From Weeksellaceae bacterium (GTDB taxonomy: Bacteria > Bacteroidota > Bacteroidia > Flavobacteriales > Weeksellaceae), in assembly GCA_022013695.1 (NCBI GenBank), contig JAKLPS010000027.1, forward strand, positions 1 to 64,000: 64,000 nucleotides of DNA. Direction: 5' to 3'. This document shows positions 40,778-49,264 of this stretch, piece by piece; the stretch's first letter is position 1; every line of letters begins with the position of its first letter. The position numbers and the translations under genes were made by a program. The notes beneath the pieces were generated by a model. It made no database searches. It worked only from the letters and a program-made list of their open reading frames with translations, and had not been told where the DNA came from.

Positions 40778-41635
40778 ATGGCATTTGATTGGTTTAAAAG
40801 GAAAACACAGAATATTACCACTTCTACAGAAGACAAAAAAGACGTCCCAAAAGGTCTTTGGCACAAAACACCGACGGGGAAAATTATAGAAGCCGAACAG
40901 CTGAAAGCGAATAATTTTGTTTCTCCAGAAGATGGTTTCCACGTGAGAATCGGAAGCAGAGAATATTTTGATATGCTGTTTGACGATCAAAAATTCAAAG
41001 AGTTGGACGCCGATGTCGAAAGTGTGGATATGCTGAAATTTAAGGACACCAAATCTTATGCGGATCGCTTGAAAGAAGTAAAATCCAAAACCAAACTCAC
41101 CGACTCTATCCGAAACGCAACCGGAAAGGTAGATGGCGTCGAGATGGTCATCTCCTGTATGGATTTTGCATTTATCGGAGGATCTTTGGGGTCTGTGATG
41201 GGCGAAAAAATCCGCCGTGCTATCGACTATTGTATCAAAAACAAATTGCCCTACATGATCATTTGCCAGTCCGGCGGCGCACGGATGCAGGAGGCCGCTT
41301 ATTCTCTGATGCAACTGGCAAAGGTGCAATCAAAAATGGTTCAGCTTTCGGACGCTGGCTTGCCCTACATCGCTTATTTGACGGATCCAACTTTTGGCGG
41401 TATTACCGCTTCATTCGCAATGACGGCCGACCTCATCATCGCCGAACCAAGTGCTTTGATTGGGTTTGCGGGTCCGAGAGTTATCCGCGAAACTATTGGT
41501 AAAGATTTGCCGGAAGGATTCCAAACTTCCGAATTTCTGCAGGAAAAAGGCTTTGTGGATTTCATTGTCAAAAGAACCGACATCAAGCATTCTGTTTCCC
41601 GGGCTTTCAAGCTTTTGATTCACGAGTATCATTAA
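40778..41635 (+). CDS. accD: Acetyl-CoA carboxylase carboxyltransferase beta subunit, zinc ribbon lost
   Basis: Beta subunit of the carboxyltransferase that makes malonyl-CoA. The crotonase-type core is well conserved: [49 protein letters not shown] and [14 protein letters not shown]. Unlike E. coli AccD, the N-terminal zinc ribbon has no cysteines: the two CxxC places read KTPTGK and VSPEDG, although the flanking LWHK, LKANNF and [10 protein letters not shown] are aligned. So the domain is kept but cannot bind zinc by cysteine. accA is not in the window. 285 residues. Confidence 0.93.
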   Translation: MAFDWFKRKTQNITTSTEDKKDVPKGLWHKTPTGKIIEAEQLKANNFVSPEDGFHVRIGSREYFDMLFDDQKFKELDADVESVDMLKFKDTKSYADRLKEVKSKTKLTDSIRNATGKVDGVEMVISCMDFAFIGGSLGSVMGEKIRRAIDYCIKNKLPYMIICQSGGARMQEAAYSLMQLAKVQSKMVQLSDAGLPYIAYLTDPTFGGITASFAMTADLIIAEPSALIGFAGPRVIRETIGKDLPEGFQTSEFLQEKGFVDFIVKRTDIKHSVSRAFKLLIHEYH

Positions 41636-41658
41636 TCATTTTTTTGAACTAAAAACAT

Positions 41659-41685
41659 ACTCTCTCAACTTTGGGAGAGTTTTTT
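41659..41685 (+). terminator. Intrinsic terminator of accD
   Basis: ACTCTC and GAGAGT arms with a ten-base loop and six T residues. The T-run ends directly before the ATG at 41686. Confidence 0.75.
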
Positions 41686-42195
41686 ATGAGATTTATCGGC
41701 ATATTTTTTAGAGCTTTGCGATCCTTAACCTTTAATAAGTTACTGAAGGTTTTTTCCATTGGGATCCGGCATCCTCTATTTGCATTTTTATATACGTATG
41801 CAAGTCTGAAAGCATTCGCAAAAGCAAAAGAATTGTACCCCGCCTCCAGCTCCAACAGCGGAATAGGAAATGCCTTTCGCCACGCCTATTGGTGCTGCCT
41901 AGTGATGATGTATTTCTGTAAAATTTCTTCCCCAGAAAAGGCTTTAACATGGTGCAAAAGACTTACCGCTATGCACGAAGATCTCTTCCCAAACAAAGCG
42001 CTGGAAACCAAGATGGATCTTCATAACAATCGGGTGGGAATGGACTATTTTATGAGTCTCCTGCAGGGGGTTCACCGCCAATTCTTCGAAAGTTCTTTCT
42101 TCATAGAAGAGCTTCAGAAAAAAGCGAAATATGCCGTTCTAATAACTTCTGCCGACGAAGAAGTTGACAGAACAAAGCTTATCTATCTGGAATAA
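41686..42195 (+). CDS. Conserved protein, DUF6973-like, with His/Asp-rich motifs
   Basis: 169 residues from the ATG at 41686; a TTG 15 bases upstream lies in the accD terminator stem and is unlikely. One hydrophobic stretch at about 25-45. The conserved-looking patterns GIGNAFRHAYWCC, TAMHEDLFPNK and DLHNNRVGMDYF put His, Glu and Asp in places that could form a metal or hydrolase site. I recall such proteins as DUF6973, but the assignment is from memory. No function known. Confidence 0.65.
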   Translation: MRFIGIFFRALRSLTFNKLLKVFSIGIRHPLFAFLYTYASLKAFAKAKELYPASSSNSGIGNAFRHAYWCCLVMMYFCKISSPEKALTWCKRLTAMHEDLFPNKALETKMDLHNNRVGMDYFMSLLQGVHRQFFESSFFIEELQKKAKYAVLITSADEEVDRTKLIYLE

Positions 42196-42265
42196 TAAAG
42201 CTTTTATGCGGAATTTCTTTTTAGTTTGCTTTTTTCATACATTTACTAAAAAAATAGGTTAATCA

Positions 42266-43666
42266 ATGGTTCTAAGCAGGATTTGGTCAGCTTTCATCAT
42301 CGTTGCGATTGCAGTGGCATCCGTGAAATATTTCAGTTCAGAGCATTACAAACAGATTTTCAACGATATGGTAGTTGGAAAGGGCGGCGACACGATCCAG
42401 ATTTCTCAAAAACCTGTGGCACACTTCTCGAAAGATATTCAGAAAGCGTTGCAGATCAATCCTTATTTTGAAGAAAATCATATCCATTACAAAATGGATT
42501 CTCTTCGAAATGTGAATACTTATAGAGTACAGGAAACCGACGGCGTCATCGGAACCAGCGAAACAGCAGTCAATATCTGTCTGAAATTGATAGGAATAAT
42601 GGCCTTATTTATGGGTTTTATGAGCATTGCGGAAAAAGCAGGCGGCATCAATTTCCTCAGCCGATTGATTCAACCCTTCTTCTCGAAATTATTTCCTGAC
42701 ATCCCGAAAAACCATCCCTCATTTGGTCATATGATGCTGAATTTCAGTGCCAATCTATTAGGGCTGGACAACGCCGCAACACCTTTTGGACTCAAAGCAA
42801 TGGAAAGTCTTCAAACCCTGAATCCCGATAAAGACAGAGCCAGCAATGCGCAAATTATGTTTCTCTGCCTGCACGCCAGCGGCCTCACATTGATTCCCGT
42901 TTCCATCATCGCCATCCGCTCCTCGATGGGATCTCTAACCCCGACAGACATTTTCCTGCCTTGTATGATCGCTACATTTTGTGCGACTTTGGCGGCAATG
43001 ACAATCGTTTCCGTCAGACAAAAAATTAATCTTTTTCAGCCGGTTATTTTGGCTTATGTTGGTGGTATTTCTGCACTTATTGCCTTGCTTGTGATTTACT
43101 TGGTACAATTAAATAAAGACGAGTTGGATTCTTTCAGCAAAGTGATGAGCAACGGCATTATCCTATTGATTTTTCTTGCCATTGTTTTGGGTGCAGTTTA
43201 TAAAAAAATCAACATCTTCGATGCATTTATTGATGGTGCCAAAGAAGGATTTTGGGTCTGTATCAAGATTATTCCATATTTGGTAGGGATGTTGATCGCC
43301 ATTTCTTTACTCAGGACGAGCGGCGTTTTCGATGTCATTATCGACGGAATGAAATGGATTGCCAGCGCATCAAATCTCGACACCAGATTTGTGGACGGCT
43401 TGCCAACCGCTTTGATCAAACCATTGTCAGGCTCCGGTGCTCGTGGAATGATGGTTGATACTATGAAAACCTTTGGAGCAGACAGTTTTGCGGGAAAATT
43501 ATCAGCTATTTTGCAGGGAAGTTCGGATACAACTTTTTATGTAATTGCCGTTTACTTCGGTTCAGTTGGGATTAAGAATACCCGCTACGCCGTCGGATCG
43601 ATGCTATTGGCAGACCTCGTCGGGGTGGTGGTTTCGATCGTATTGGCCTACCTATTTTTTGGATAA
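42266..43666 (+). CDS. SpmA-SpmB fusion, nucleoside-recognition (Gate) membrane protein
   Basis: 466 residues with about eleven hydrophobic segments. The first half is SpmA-like (FMGFMSIAEKAGG, LGLDNAATPFGLKAME, FLCLHASGLTLIPVSIIAIR), the second SpmB-like (FDAFIDGAKEGFWVCIKIIPYLVGMLIAISLLR, recognised by DGAKEGF, and KPLSGSGARGMMVD, QGSSDTTFYVIAVYFGSVG). In sporulating Firmicutes SpmA and SpmB are separate and needed for spore core dehydration. Here they are fused in an organism not expected to sporulate, so the true substrate is open. Confidence 0.88.
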   Translation: MVLSRIWSAFIIVAIAVASVKYFSSEHYKQIFNDMVVGKGGDTIQISQKPVAHFSKDIQKALQINPYFEENHIHYKMDSLRNVNTYRVQETDGVIGTSETAVNICLKLIGIMALFMGFMSIAEKAGGINFLSRLIQPFFSKLFPDIPKNHPSFGHMMLNFSANLLGLDNAATPFGLKAMESLQTLNPDKDRASNAQIMFLCLHASGLTLIPVSIIAIRSSMGSLTPTDIFLPCMIATFCATLAAMTIVSVRQKINLFQPVILAYVGGISALIALLVIYLVQLNKDELDSFSKVMSNGIILLIFLAIVLGAVYKKINIFDAFIDGAKEGFWVCIKIIPYLVGMLIAISLLRTSGVFDVIIDGMKWIASASNLDTRFVDGLPTALIKPLSGSGARGMMVDTMKTFGADSFAGKLSAILQGSSDTTFYVIAVYFGSVGIKNTRYAVGSMLLADLVGVVVSIVLAYLFFG

Positions 43667-43672
43667 TATATT

Positions 43673-44071
43673 ATGATTCAGGATAAAGATTTTACACTTA
43701 GATTAATCAGGCAGCTCACTCAGGCTTTGGAAAAATTACTTCTCGGGAAACCGGAAGAAAGTTTAATACAGAAAGAATTGGATTTCGACACTTTGATGAA
43801 AGATATTTTCAAAATGGATTTTGAGGAGCTCTCATCACAATCAGCAGAAGAAATCATAGAAATGGTGAAAATGCGGGAGCCGAAAGACCATCCAGATTAT
43901 TATGAAATGTTGGGAAATGTTTTTATGTTTCATTTTCGGACGGAAGGGAAAAAAGATTTTGCGGAAAGGGCGAAAACATTTTACGAACTATATCTCACGA
44001 CGAGCGGAATATTCGCTATGCCCATCATCCATCGCATCAGTGAGCTGAAAGTAGTGTTAAATATAAATTAA
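43673..44071 (+). CDS. Conserved hypothetical protein, DUF6483-like
   Basis: 132 residues, all-helical in appearance, soluble, with no catalytic pattern. The start (FTLRLIRQLTQALEKLLLGK) and the following LMKDIFKMDFEELSSQSAEEIIEMV resemble a small helical family I recall as DUF6483; the match is weak. Six bases after the SpmA/B gene, so co-transcribed with it. Confidence 0.65.
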   Translation: MIQDKDFTLRLIRQLTQALEKLLLGKPEESLIQKELDFDTLMKDIFKMDFEELSSQSAEEIIEMVKMREPKDHPDYYEMLGNVFMFHFRTEGKKDFAERAKTFYELYLTTSGIFAMPIIHRISELKVVLNIN

Positions 44072-44146
44072 AATTTAGCTTTAATAAAGCGCAAAACAAA
44101 AATTAATCTTTTATTTGTATTTTTAGAGGGTTATCGAGATAGCATT

Positions 44147-44908
44147 ATGATTTTTAAAACCAAAAAAGACACGAAATATACTTATGTGGAAGCGGGTGAA
44201 GGTCATCCTATGGTGCTTCTGCACGGTTTGATGGGAGGTTTGAGCAACTTCGATAAGATGATCAATTTTTTTGCCGAGAAGGGATATCGGGTCATCGTCC
44301 CGCAATTGCCCATCTACGACTTGCCCATTCTCAACACCAATCTGACATCAATCTCAAAGTTTGTTGCAAAATTCATTATTGATGTTATCGGTCAGCCTGC
44401 TACCATTGTTGGCAACTCCATGGGCGGCCATATTGGTCTTATCCTTACAATTTCCCGTCCCAGGCTGGTACAGAATTTGGTTTTAACTGGCAGTTCTGGC
44501 TTATATGAAAGAACTTTCGGGGACAGTTTTCCTAGAAAAAGTGATAAAACGTACATCAAAAAGAAGACAGAAGAGGTTTTCTACGATCCGGCCATCGCCA
44601 CAGATGAGCTAGTAGATGAGGTTTTTGCGGTAGTAAATGACCGAATGAAAGGCATCAAAACAGTGATGCTTGCCAGAAGCGCCATCAAACATAATATGCT
44701 CAACGATCTTCCCAAAATAACTTGCCCTACCTGCATCATCTGGGGAAGGCAAGACAATGTAACGCCGCCGGAAGTGGCCGAAGATATGCACAAATTCATC
44801 AAAAACTCGGAGTTATATTGGATCGAAAAATGCGGTCATGCTGCGATGATGGAGAAACCGGACGAGTTCAACGAAATTCTATACAAGTGGTTGCAAAAAG
44901 TGAATTAA
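44147..44908 (+). CDS. Alpha/beta hydrolase
   Basis: 253 residues. HGLMGGLSNFD is the oxyanion-hole region, GNSMGGHIGL the nucleophile elbow with catalytic Ser, IWGRQDNVTPPEVAED contains the likely Asp, and EKCGHAAMMEKP the catalytic His. No signal peptide. Substrate unknown; the pattern fits the broad epoxide hydrolase/meta-cleavage hydrolase group. Confidence 0.85.
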   Translation: MIFKTKKDTKYTYVEAGEGHPMVLLHGLMGGLSNFDKMINFFAEKGYRVIVPQLPIYDLPILNTNLTSISKFVAKFIIDVIGQPATIVGNSMGGHIGLILTISRPRLVQNLVLTGSSGLYERTFGDSFPRKSDKTYIKKKTEEVFYDPAIATDELVDEVFAVVNDRMKGIKTVMLARSAIKHNMLNDLPKITCPTCIIWGRQDNVTPPEVAEDMHKFIKNSELYWIEKCGHAAMMEKPDEFNEILYKWLQKVN

Positions 44909-44934
44909 TCCTTTATTAAATGAATTTTCAAGAC

Positions 44935-44990
44935 CCATTAAGATAGTGCGTTTTTTGATTCAGCACAGCTCGCTTTCTTAATGGTTTTTT
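44935..44990 (+). terminator. Branched terminator-like structure before engB
   Basis: CCATTAAG and CTTAATGG arms enclose 34 bases that hold a GTGC/GCAC inner stem; six T residues follow. Ends 13 bases before the engB ATG. Probably ends the hydrolase transcript, but no engB promoter is visible after it. Confidence 0.6.
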
Positions 44991-45002
44991 ATCTCCCAAA
45001 CA

Positions 45003-45626
45003 ATGGTCATCAAAACCGCAGAATTTGTCAAAAGTAGCCAAAAATGGCAAGACTGTCCCGAGCCGGCATTGCCGGAATATGCATTTATCGGACGTTCCAA
45101 CGTGGGCAAATCATCGCTCATCAATGCTATGACCAATCATAAAGATCTTGCGAAAACCTCGCAAACCCCGGGAAAAACGCAGCTTATCAATCACTTTTTG
45201 GTGGATGAAAGCTGGTTTCTTACCGATTTGCCCGGATACGGCTACGCCAAAGTTTCTAAAAATATGAGAAAGGATTTTGAAAAACTAATTACCAATTATA
45301 TCCTGAATCGGCAAAATCTGGTCAATCTTTTTGTGTTGATAGACACGCGTCTTTCCCCTCAGAAAATCGATCTTGAGTTTATGGAATGGTGCGGCGAAAG
45401 CCATGTTCCATTTTCCATCGTTTTCACAAAAGCCGACAAACTGAAACACGGTGCAGCAGACAGAAACGTAGAAGCTTATAAAACTGAACTGCTGAAAACA
45501 TGGGAAGAGTTGCCCGAAATCTATGTCACTTCTGCTGAAAAAAAGACAGGAACAGACGCGATTCTGAAATTCATCCAAGAAACCAATCAGTTTCTTGTCA
45601 AAAACAAAGTGCGATTCGATGATTGA
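45003..45626 (+). CDS. engB: Ribosome-biogenesis GTPase EngB/YsxC
   Basis: GTPase acting in large-subunit assembly. G1 [15 protein letters not shown]2 region [15 protein letters not shown]3 [12 protein letters not shown] and G4 FTKADKLKH are all present. 207 residues. Overlaps the following acetyltransferase gene by eight bases. Confidence 0.95.
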   Translation: MVIKTAEFVKSSQKWQDCPEPALPEYAFIGRSNVGKSSLINAMTNHKDLAKTSQTPGKTQLINHFLVDESWFLTDLPGYGYAKVSKNMRKDFEKLITNYILNRQNLVNLFVLIDTRLSPQKIDLEFMEWCGESHVPFSIVFTKADKLKHGAADRNVEAYKTELLKTWEELPEIYVTSAEKKTGTDAILKFIQETNQFLVKNKVRFDD

Positions 45627-46077
45627 TACCGAGTGGAAAATCAAAACATTTTCTGAGCTTACCACGCAGGAACTTTACGCGATCATCAAGGCCAGAATCA
45701 ACGTTTTCGTAATAGAGCAGAATTGCCCTTACCCAGATCTGGACGGTTATGACCAAAAAGCCATTCATCTTTGGGCAGAAAACCAGGGTGAAGTTTTGGC
45801 TTATTGCAGAATTTTCGATCGTGGAATCAAATATCCTGAAACATCGATCGGCCGAGTCGTGACGACCGAAAATGTGCGGGGAACAGGACTGGGAAAACAG
45901 TTGATTCAGTTCGCCTTGGAAGTCATAGAAAACAGATTGGGAACTTCCGAGGTTAGGATTTCTGCTCAGGATTATCTATTGGATTTTTATGCGGCTTTTG
46001 GATTTGAAGACACTGGGAAAAAGTATTTGGAAGACGAGATTCCTCATACAGAAATGCTTAGAAAACAAAAAGTCTAA
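45619..46077 (+). CDS. ElaA-type GNAT N-acetyltransferase
   Basis: 152 residues from the ATG at 45619, which overlaps the engB stop; eight upstream codons are in frame but less likely. [27 protein letters not shown] at about 25-50 (recognised by VFVIEQ and DGYD) is the ElaA signature, and [19 protein letters not shown] has the acetyl-CoA loop R-G-x-G-x-G-type. Acceptor unknown. Confidence 0.88.
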   Translation: MIDTEWKIKTFSELTTQELYAIIKARINVFVIEQNCPYPDLDGYDQKAIHLWAENQGEVLAYCRIFDRGIKYPETSIGRVVTTENVRGTGLGKQLIQFALEVIENRLGTSEVRISAQDYLLDFYAAFGFEDTGKKYLEDEIPHTEMLRKQKV

Positions 46078-46092
46078 AGCAAAACTTTAGAC
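46067..46092 (-). terminator. Terminator between convergent genes
   Basis: GTCTAAAG and CTTTAGAC arms; on the minus strand followed by TTTTTG. The ElaA-type stop codon lies inside the stem. Suited to end the two-component transcript from the right. Confidence 0.6.
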
Positions 46093-46126
46093 TCCTTTGG
46101 AAACAAGCTGTATTTAATCTTTGTGT

Positions 46127-46195
46127 TTTTACGGTTATTAATCTGAGACAAAATTATGCACATAAAATGAGACTTCCTTACGGGAAACCGTAAAA
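46127..46195. repeat. Long-range inverted repeat with inner tetraloop hairpin
   Basis: TTTTACGGTT (46127-46136) is complementary to AACCGTAAAA (46186-46195), and the latter can alternatively pair locally as TTACGG-GAAA-CCGTAA (46178-46193). Two mutually exclusive hairpins are possible in this 140-base convergent spacer. Confidence 0.5.
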
Positions 46196-46218
46196 TTGCA
46201 AAATAATTGAAATTAATT

Positions 46219-46881
46219 TTAAATTATTCCCAAATCTTTGCATTTTGCAATCAATTGTTCGTTGTTTTTTACCATTAATGCAAGCTTCATAGCATTCATT
46301 TTTTTTTCTACGCTGCTCAGGCTATGGGGATGCATATTTCTTTTTTGTAATATTTCAGGAATATTTTTTTGCAAAAAACCCTCGGACAGGAGTTTGAGAA
46401 TGGCCAGATCATGATTGCTAAACTCCAAAGTGTTTATTCTTTTGACCGGCAGTTGAAGGTCGTGCGATATATATTTTTCGCCTCTGGCAACGGTTTCAAT
46501 CGCTTTTTTCAGTTCCCTGGCGTCGGATCTGGCCTTCCGAACAAAGGCGTCGATTTTGAATTCTTTAAAAAGCAAATCGATGACGCCCACCCGATGCTCC
46601 ACAGAGAAAACGACGACTTTAAGTTGCGCGTCCATATCTTTGCAACATTTGATCAGTTCGCGACCGTTTTTTATAAGCTGTTCTCGGTGATCTTCTTCAA
46701 AAGAAAGATCCGTCAGTAAAACGTCATATGGCGCAGACTCCAAAGACTTCTTAAAAAGATAAAAAGCGTCATCGCAGTAAGAAACGTGATCTATGGTTGT
46801 AATTTTCAATTCTTCCAAAATCTGCTGCAAAAAGAGATTGCTGCTCTCGTGGTCTTCTGCAATTAATATTTTCCTAAACAT
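46219..46881 (-). CDS. Response regulator, receiver plus LuxR-type HTH
   Basis: 220 residues. Receiver domain: ILIAEDHESS acidic pair, phospho-acceptor Asp58 in VLLTDLSFEED, and the VVFSVEHR/FVRKARSDARELKKAI switch region. C-terminal NarL-type helix-turn-helix around 155-215 (NHDLAILKLLSEGFLQKNIPEIL). The basic recognition part is less canonical than usual. Five bases after its kinase gene; target genes unknown. Confidence 0.88.
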   Translation of the reverse strand: MFRKILIAEDHESSNLFLQQILEELKITTIDHVSYCDDAFYLFKKSLESAPYDVLLTDLSFEEDHREQLIKNGRELIKCCKDMDAQLKVVVFSVEHRVGVIDLLFKEFKIDAFVRKARSDARELKKAIETVARGEKYISHDLQLPVKRINTLEFSNHDLAILKLLSEGFLQKNIPEILQKRNMHPHSLSSVEKKMNAMKLALMVKNNEQLIAKCKDLGII

Positions 46882-46886
46882 TTTTT

Positions 46887-48554
46887 CTAAAGTTTGATGA
46901 TCATTTTTAAGCCCTCTAGAGTTCCCTTTATTTCCAGTTTGGCATTTATTTCTTTCAATCTCGATCTTATATTGGTCAACCCATTTTTTTCTGAAAAATC
47001 TTTAGGGAGGCCAACTCCATTATCATTATAGTTGATTTCCCGCAAATCATTATCTTTCAAAAACCTCAACAGTATCTGTGTCGCTTGGCTGTGTTTTTTT
47101 GCGTTTATCAGCAGCTCCCGGATGATTTGAAACAACTGGTCTTTGGAAAACTGGTTGAGGCCTCGCCAAAAATCCGGATCATTTCCAATCACAATAATCT
47201 TTGTTTCATCTTTATCAAAAGAATTGATAAGGCCAGACATTTGCTCATTAAATTCCTCACTACCCACATTTTCGTAGGACAGATCCCGGGATTTTTCGTA
47301 CATCAGCTCCAGTTTGTCCAGTATTTTTTCTTTCGGGATTTCGCCTTGGTTTTCGATGGTCGACATCACTTCATAAATACCATTGGCAACCACATCGTGC
47401 ACTTTTTTGGAAAAGTCCAGCCGTTGATTCTGGAGTTTATTATTGGCTTCCAAAATCATTCTTTGCCGCTTCCTCTTGATCCATAAAAACACAAAAACAG
47501 TCACTATAAAAACGAAGCCGACGATGGAAGCGTTTATAATCTTCTGACGCAGAACTTTGTACTCGATCATCGTTTTCTCCTTCTGCAGATGTAAATTTTC
47601 GGCCTTCGCTTTTTCACTTTCAAAACGGATCAGTGCAAATTGATTTTTAGCTTTGTTTTGGCTCGTAATGAGTTCATCCTGAATGTTGGAATAAGTTTCG
47701 AAATATTTTTTAGAATCCGAGCCTTGGGAAATTTTTATTAATGTCTTCAGAGCTTCCAGCTGATCGTCGGGATACTTCAATCGGGTTGCAAGATTCAGCA
47801 TTTTGGTGGCGTATAGCTTTGCAGAGTCATTGTCTTTATCAAGATAAAAATCCGACAGATAGGCATAGGCAGCATCCTTGGTCCAGTCGTCTTTCATTGT
47901 TTCGCTTAGTTTCTCGGCCTTTAGATAATTTTTTTTTGGATGATAAGCTCTGTCTCCATACCACCTCGATCGGCTGTAATTGAGAAGCAATTTGGGATAG
48001 AACTCGCTTCTGGCACCAACGCTGTCCAGCAGTTTGGCATAGATCGCAACTGCTTTTTGGTACTGCTTTTCGTTGTGAAAAACAATTGCGAGGTTGTTCG
48101 CGAGCATCATCCGGTCTACGGGATCTTTCGTAAATCGATAGGCCTTTTGATAAAATCTTTTCGCATCTTGGTAATTTTTTAGGTTGTTGGACGCTACACC
48201 CAGGTTATTGTAATTGGAAAACAGAACGTTGCAATGGGAAGGGTGTTTTTCTTTAAGAAACTTGGTCGCCAAAAGACTGGTTTCCACGCTTCCAAAATTA
48301 TCCCCGGCCTTTTCCTGAATGATGGCCATATTCACGTAGGTTTTCCCCAGTCCGAAACTGTCATTTCTCTTTTGGAATAGTTCTTTGGCCTGGTTCAAAT
48401 AAAAAAAAGAACTGTCTGCGTTTTTGTCCATAAAGACAAACGCCTTTTCGTAGTAGGGATTGGCTTGAGAGTTGGCCGTCTGGATTGTCTTTTTTGAATC
48501 TTCCTTCTGAGAGCATCCAATCAAGATAAGCAGCAAAAAGAAAGATCTTCTCAA
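46887..48554 (-). CDS. TPR sensor histidine kinase with lipobox
   Basis: 555 residues starting at TTG (48554); there is no in-frame ATG upstream before a stop. Signal LLILIGC with Cys14 is a lipobox. TPR-like helical repeats fill about 25-300, a coiled coil and a membrane segment (IINASIVGFVFIVTVFVFLWI) follow at about 335-357, then HisKA_3 with KKVHDVVANG (phospho-His) and an HATPase with LLINAKKHS, NDNGVGL and GLTNIRSRL. So the TPR part should be periplasmic. Partner of the regulator downstream. Signal unknown. Confidence 0.88.
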   Translation of the reverse strand: MRRSFFLLLILIGCSQKEDSKKTIQTANSQANPYYEKAFVFMDKNADSSFFYLNQAKELFQKRNDSFGLGKTYVNMAIIQEKAGDNFGSVETSLLATKFLKEKHPSHCNVLFSNYNNLGVASNNLKNYQDAKRFYQKAYRFTKDPVDRMMLANNLAIVFHNEKQYQKAVAIYAKLLDSVGARSEFYPKLLLNYSRSRWYGDRAYHPKKNYLKAEKLSETMKDDWTKDAAYAYLSDFYLDKDNDSAKLYATKMLNLATRLKYPDDQLEALKTLIKISQGSDSKKYFETYSNIQDELITSQNKAKNQFALIRFESEKAKAENLHLQKEKTMIEYKVLRQKIINASIVGFVFIVTVFVFLWIKRKRQRMILEANNKLQNQRLDFSKKVHDVVANGIYEVMSTIENQGEIPKEKILDKLELMYEKSRDLSYENVGSEEFNEQMSGLINSFDKDETKIIVIGNDPDFWRGLNQFSKDQLFQIIRELLINAKKHSQATQILLRFLKDNDLREINYNDNGVGLPKDFSEKNGLTNIRSRLKEINAKLEIKGTLEGLKMIIKL

Positions 48555-48630
48555 GGTTACAATTTTATCCGAAATTTAAGAAAAATATGAATATTCCACT
48601 CTTAATAAAAAGAAAATCATTGTGAATGCG

Positions 48631-48638
48631 TAATTTTG
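48631..48638 (+). promoter_or_regulatory. -7 box of the SprT-like gene
   Basis: TAATTTTG lies inside the longer in-frame extension starting at 48626, which favours the ATG at 48659. Confidence 0.4.
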
Positions 48639-48658
48639 ATGATAATTTGATTATTTCA

Positions 48659-49264
48659 ATGTCAATTAATATTTTGGAGCAATATCTTCCAGAGAATACA
48701 TTTCATTTTCTCAAACAATGGTTTTCGGATTACTACATCCATATCAAAATCACCAGAAACAGAAACAGCAAACTGGGAGATTACCGCCGATTGCCAGACA
48801 AATCCCATCAGATAACCATTAATTCTACTCTGGATAAGCAACTTTTCTTTTTTGTTTTAACGCACGAGCTGGCACATCTTATTGCCTTCGAAAAGTTTCA
48901 ATTCCGAATCAGCGCCCACGGGCAGGAATGGAAAGACACTTTTCGCAAGATGCTTTTGGAAAGTCTGGACGTTTACACCGCGGATTTGAAACCCATTATC
49001 TTAAATTTCTCCAAAAATCCCAAGGCCAACTATATGGCCAGCCCAGAACTGGTGCGCTATTTCCACATCGAAGATCCGTCTGAGAGTTCTGTTTTTGTTG
49101 AGGAATTGTTAATTAATGAGGAATTCCTCTACCAAGGTGACACTTACGTGGTTCTAGAAAAAAAGAAAAAGTTATATCTTTGCCTCAATAGCAAAAACTC
49201 AAAAAAATATCTATTCCGGCCTCTAGCTAAGGTTGAAAAAATAACAACAAATGAACAAAAATAA
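48659..49264 (+). CDS. SprT-like zinc metalloprotease-fold protein
   Basis: 201 residues from the ATG at 48659. FFFVLTHELAHLIAFEKF carries the HExxH metal site and AHGQEWKDTFRKM the third ligand region, as in SprT/Spartan-like domains. The C-terminal part (KLYLCLNSKNSKKYLFRPLAKV) resembles a small zinc-ribbon position but has no Cys pair. Role unproven. Overlaps manC by 14 bases, suggesting co-expression rather than shared function. Confidence 0.85.
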   Translation: MSINILEQYLPENTFHFLKQWFSDYYIHIKITRNRNSKLGDYRRLPDKSHQITINSTLDKQLFFFVLTHELAHLIAFEKFQFRISAHGQEWKDTFRKMLLESLDVYTADLKPIILNFSKNPKANYMASPELVRYFHIEDPSESSVFVEELLINEEFLYQGDTYVVLEKKKKLYLCLNSKNSKKYLFRPLAKVEKITTNEQK

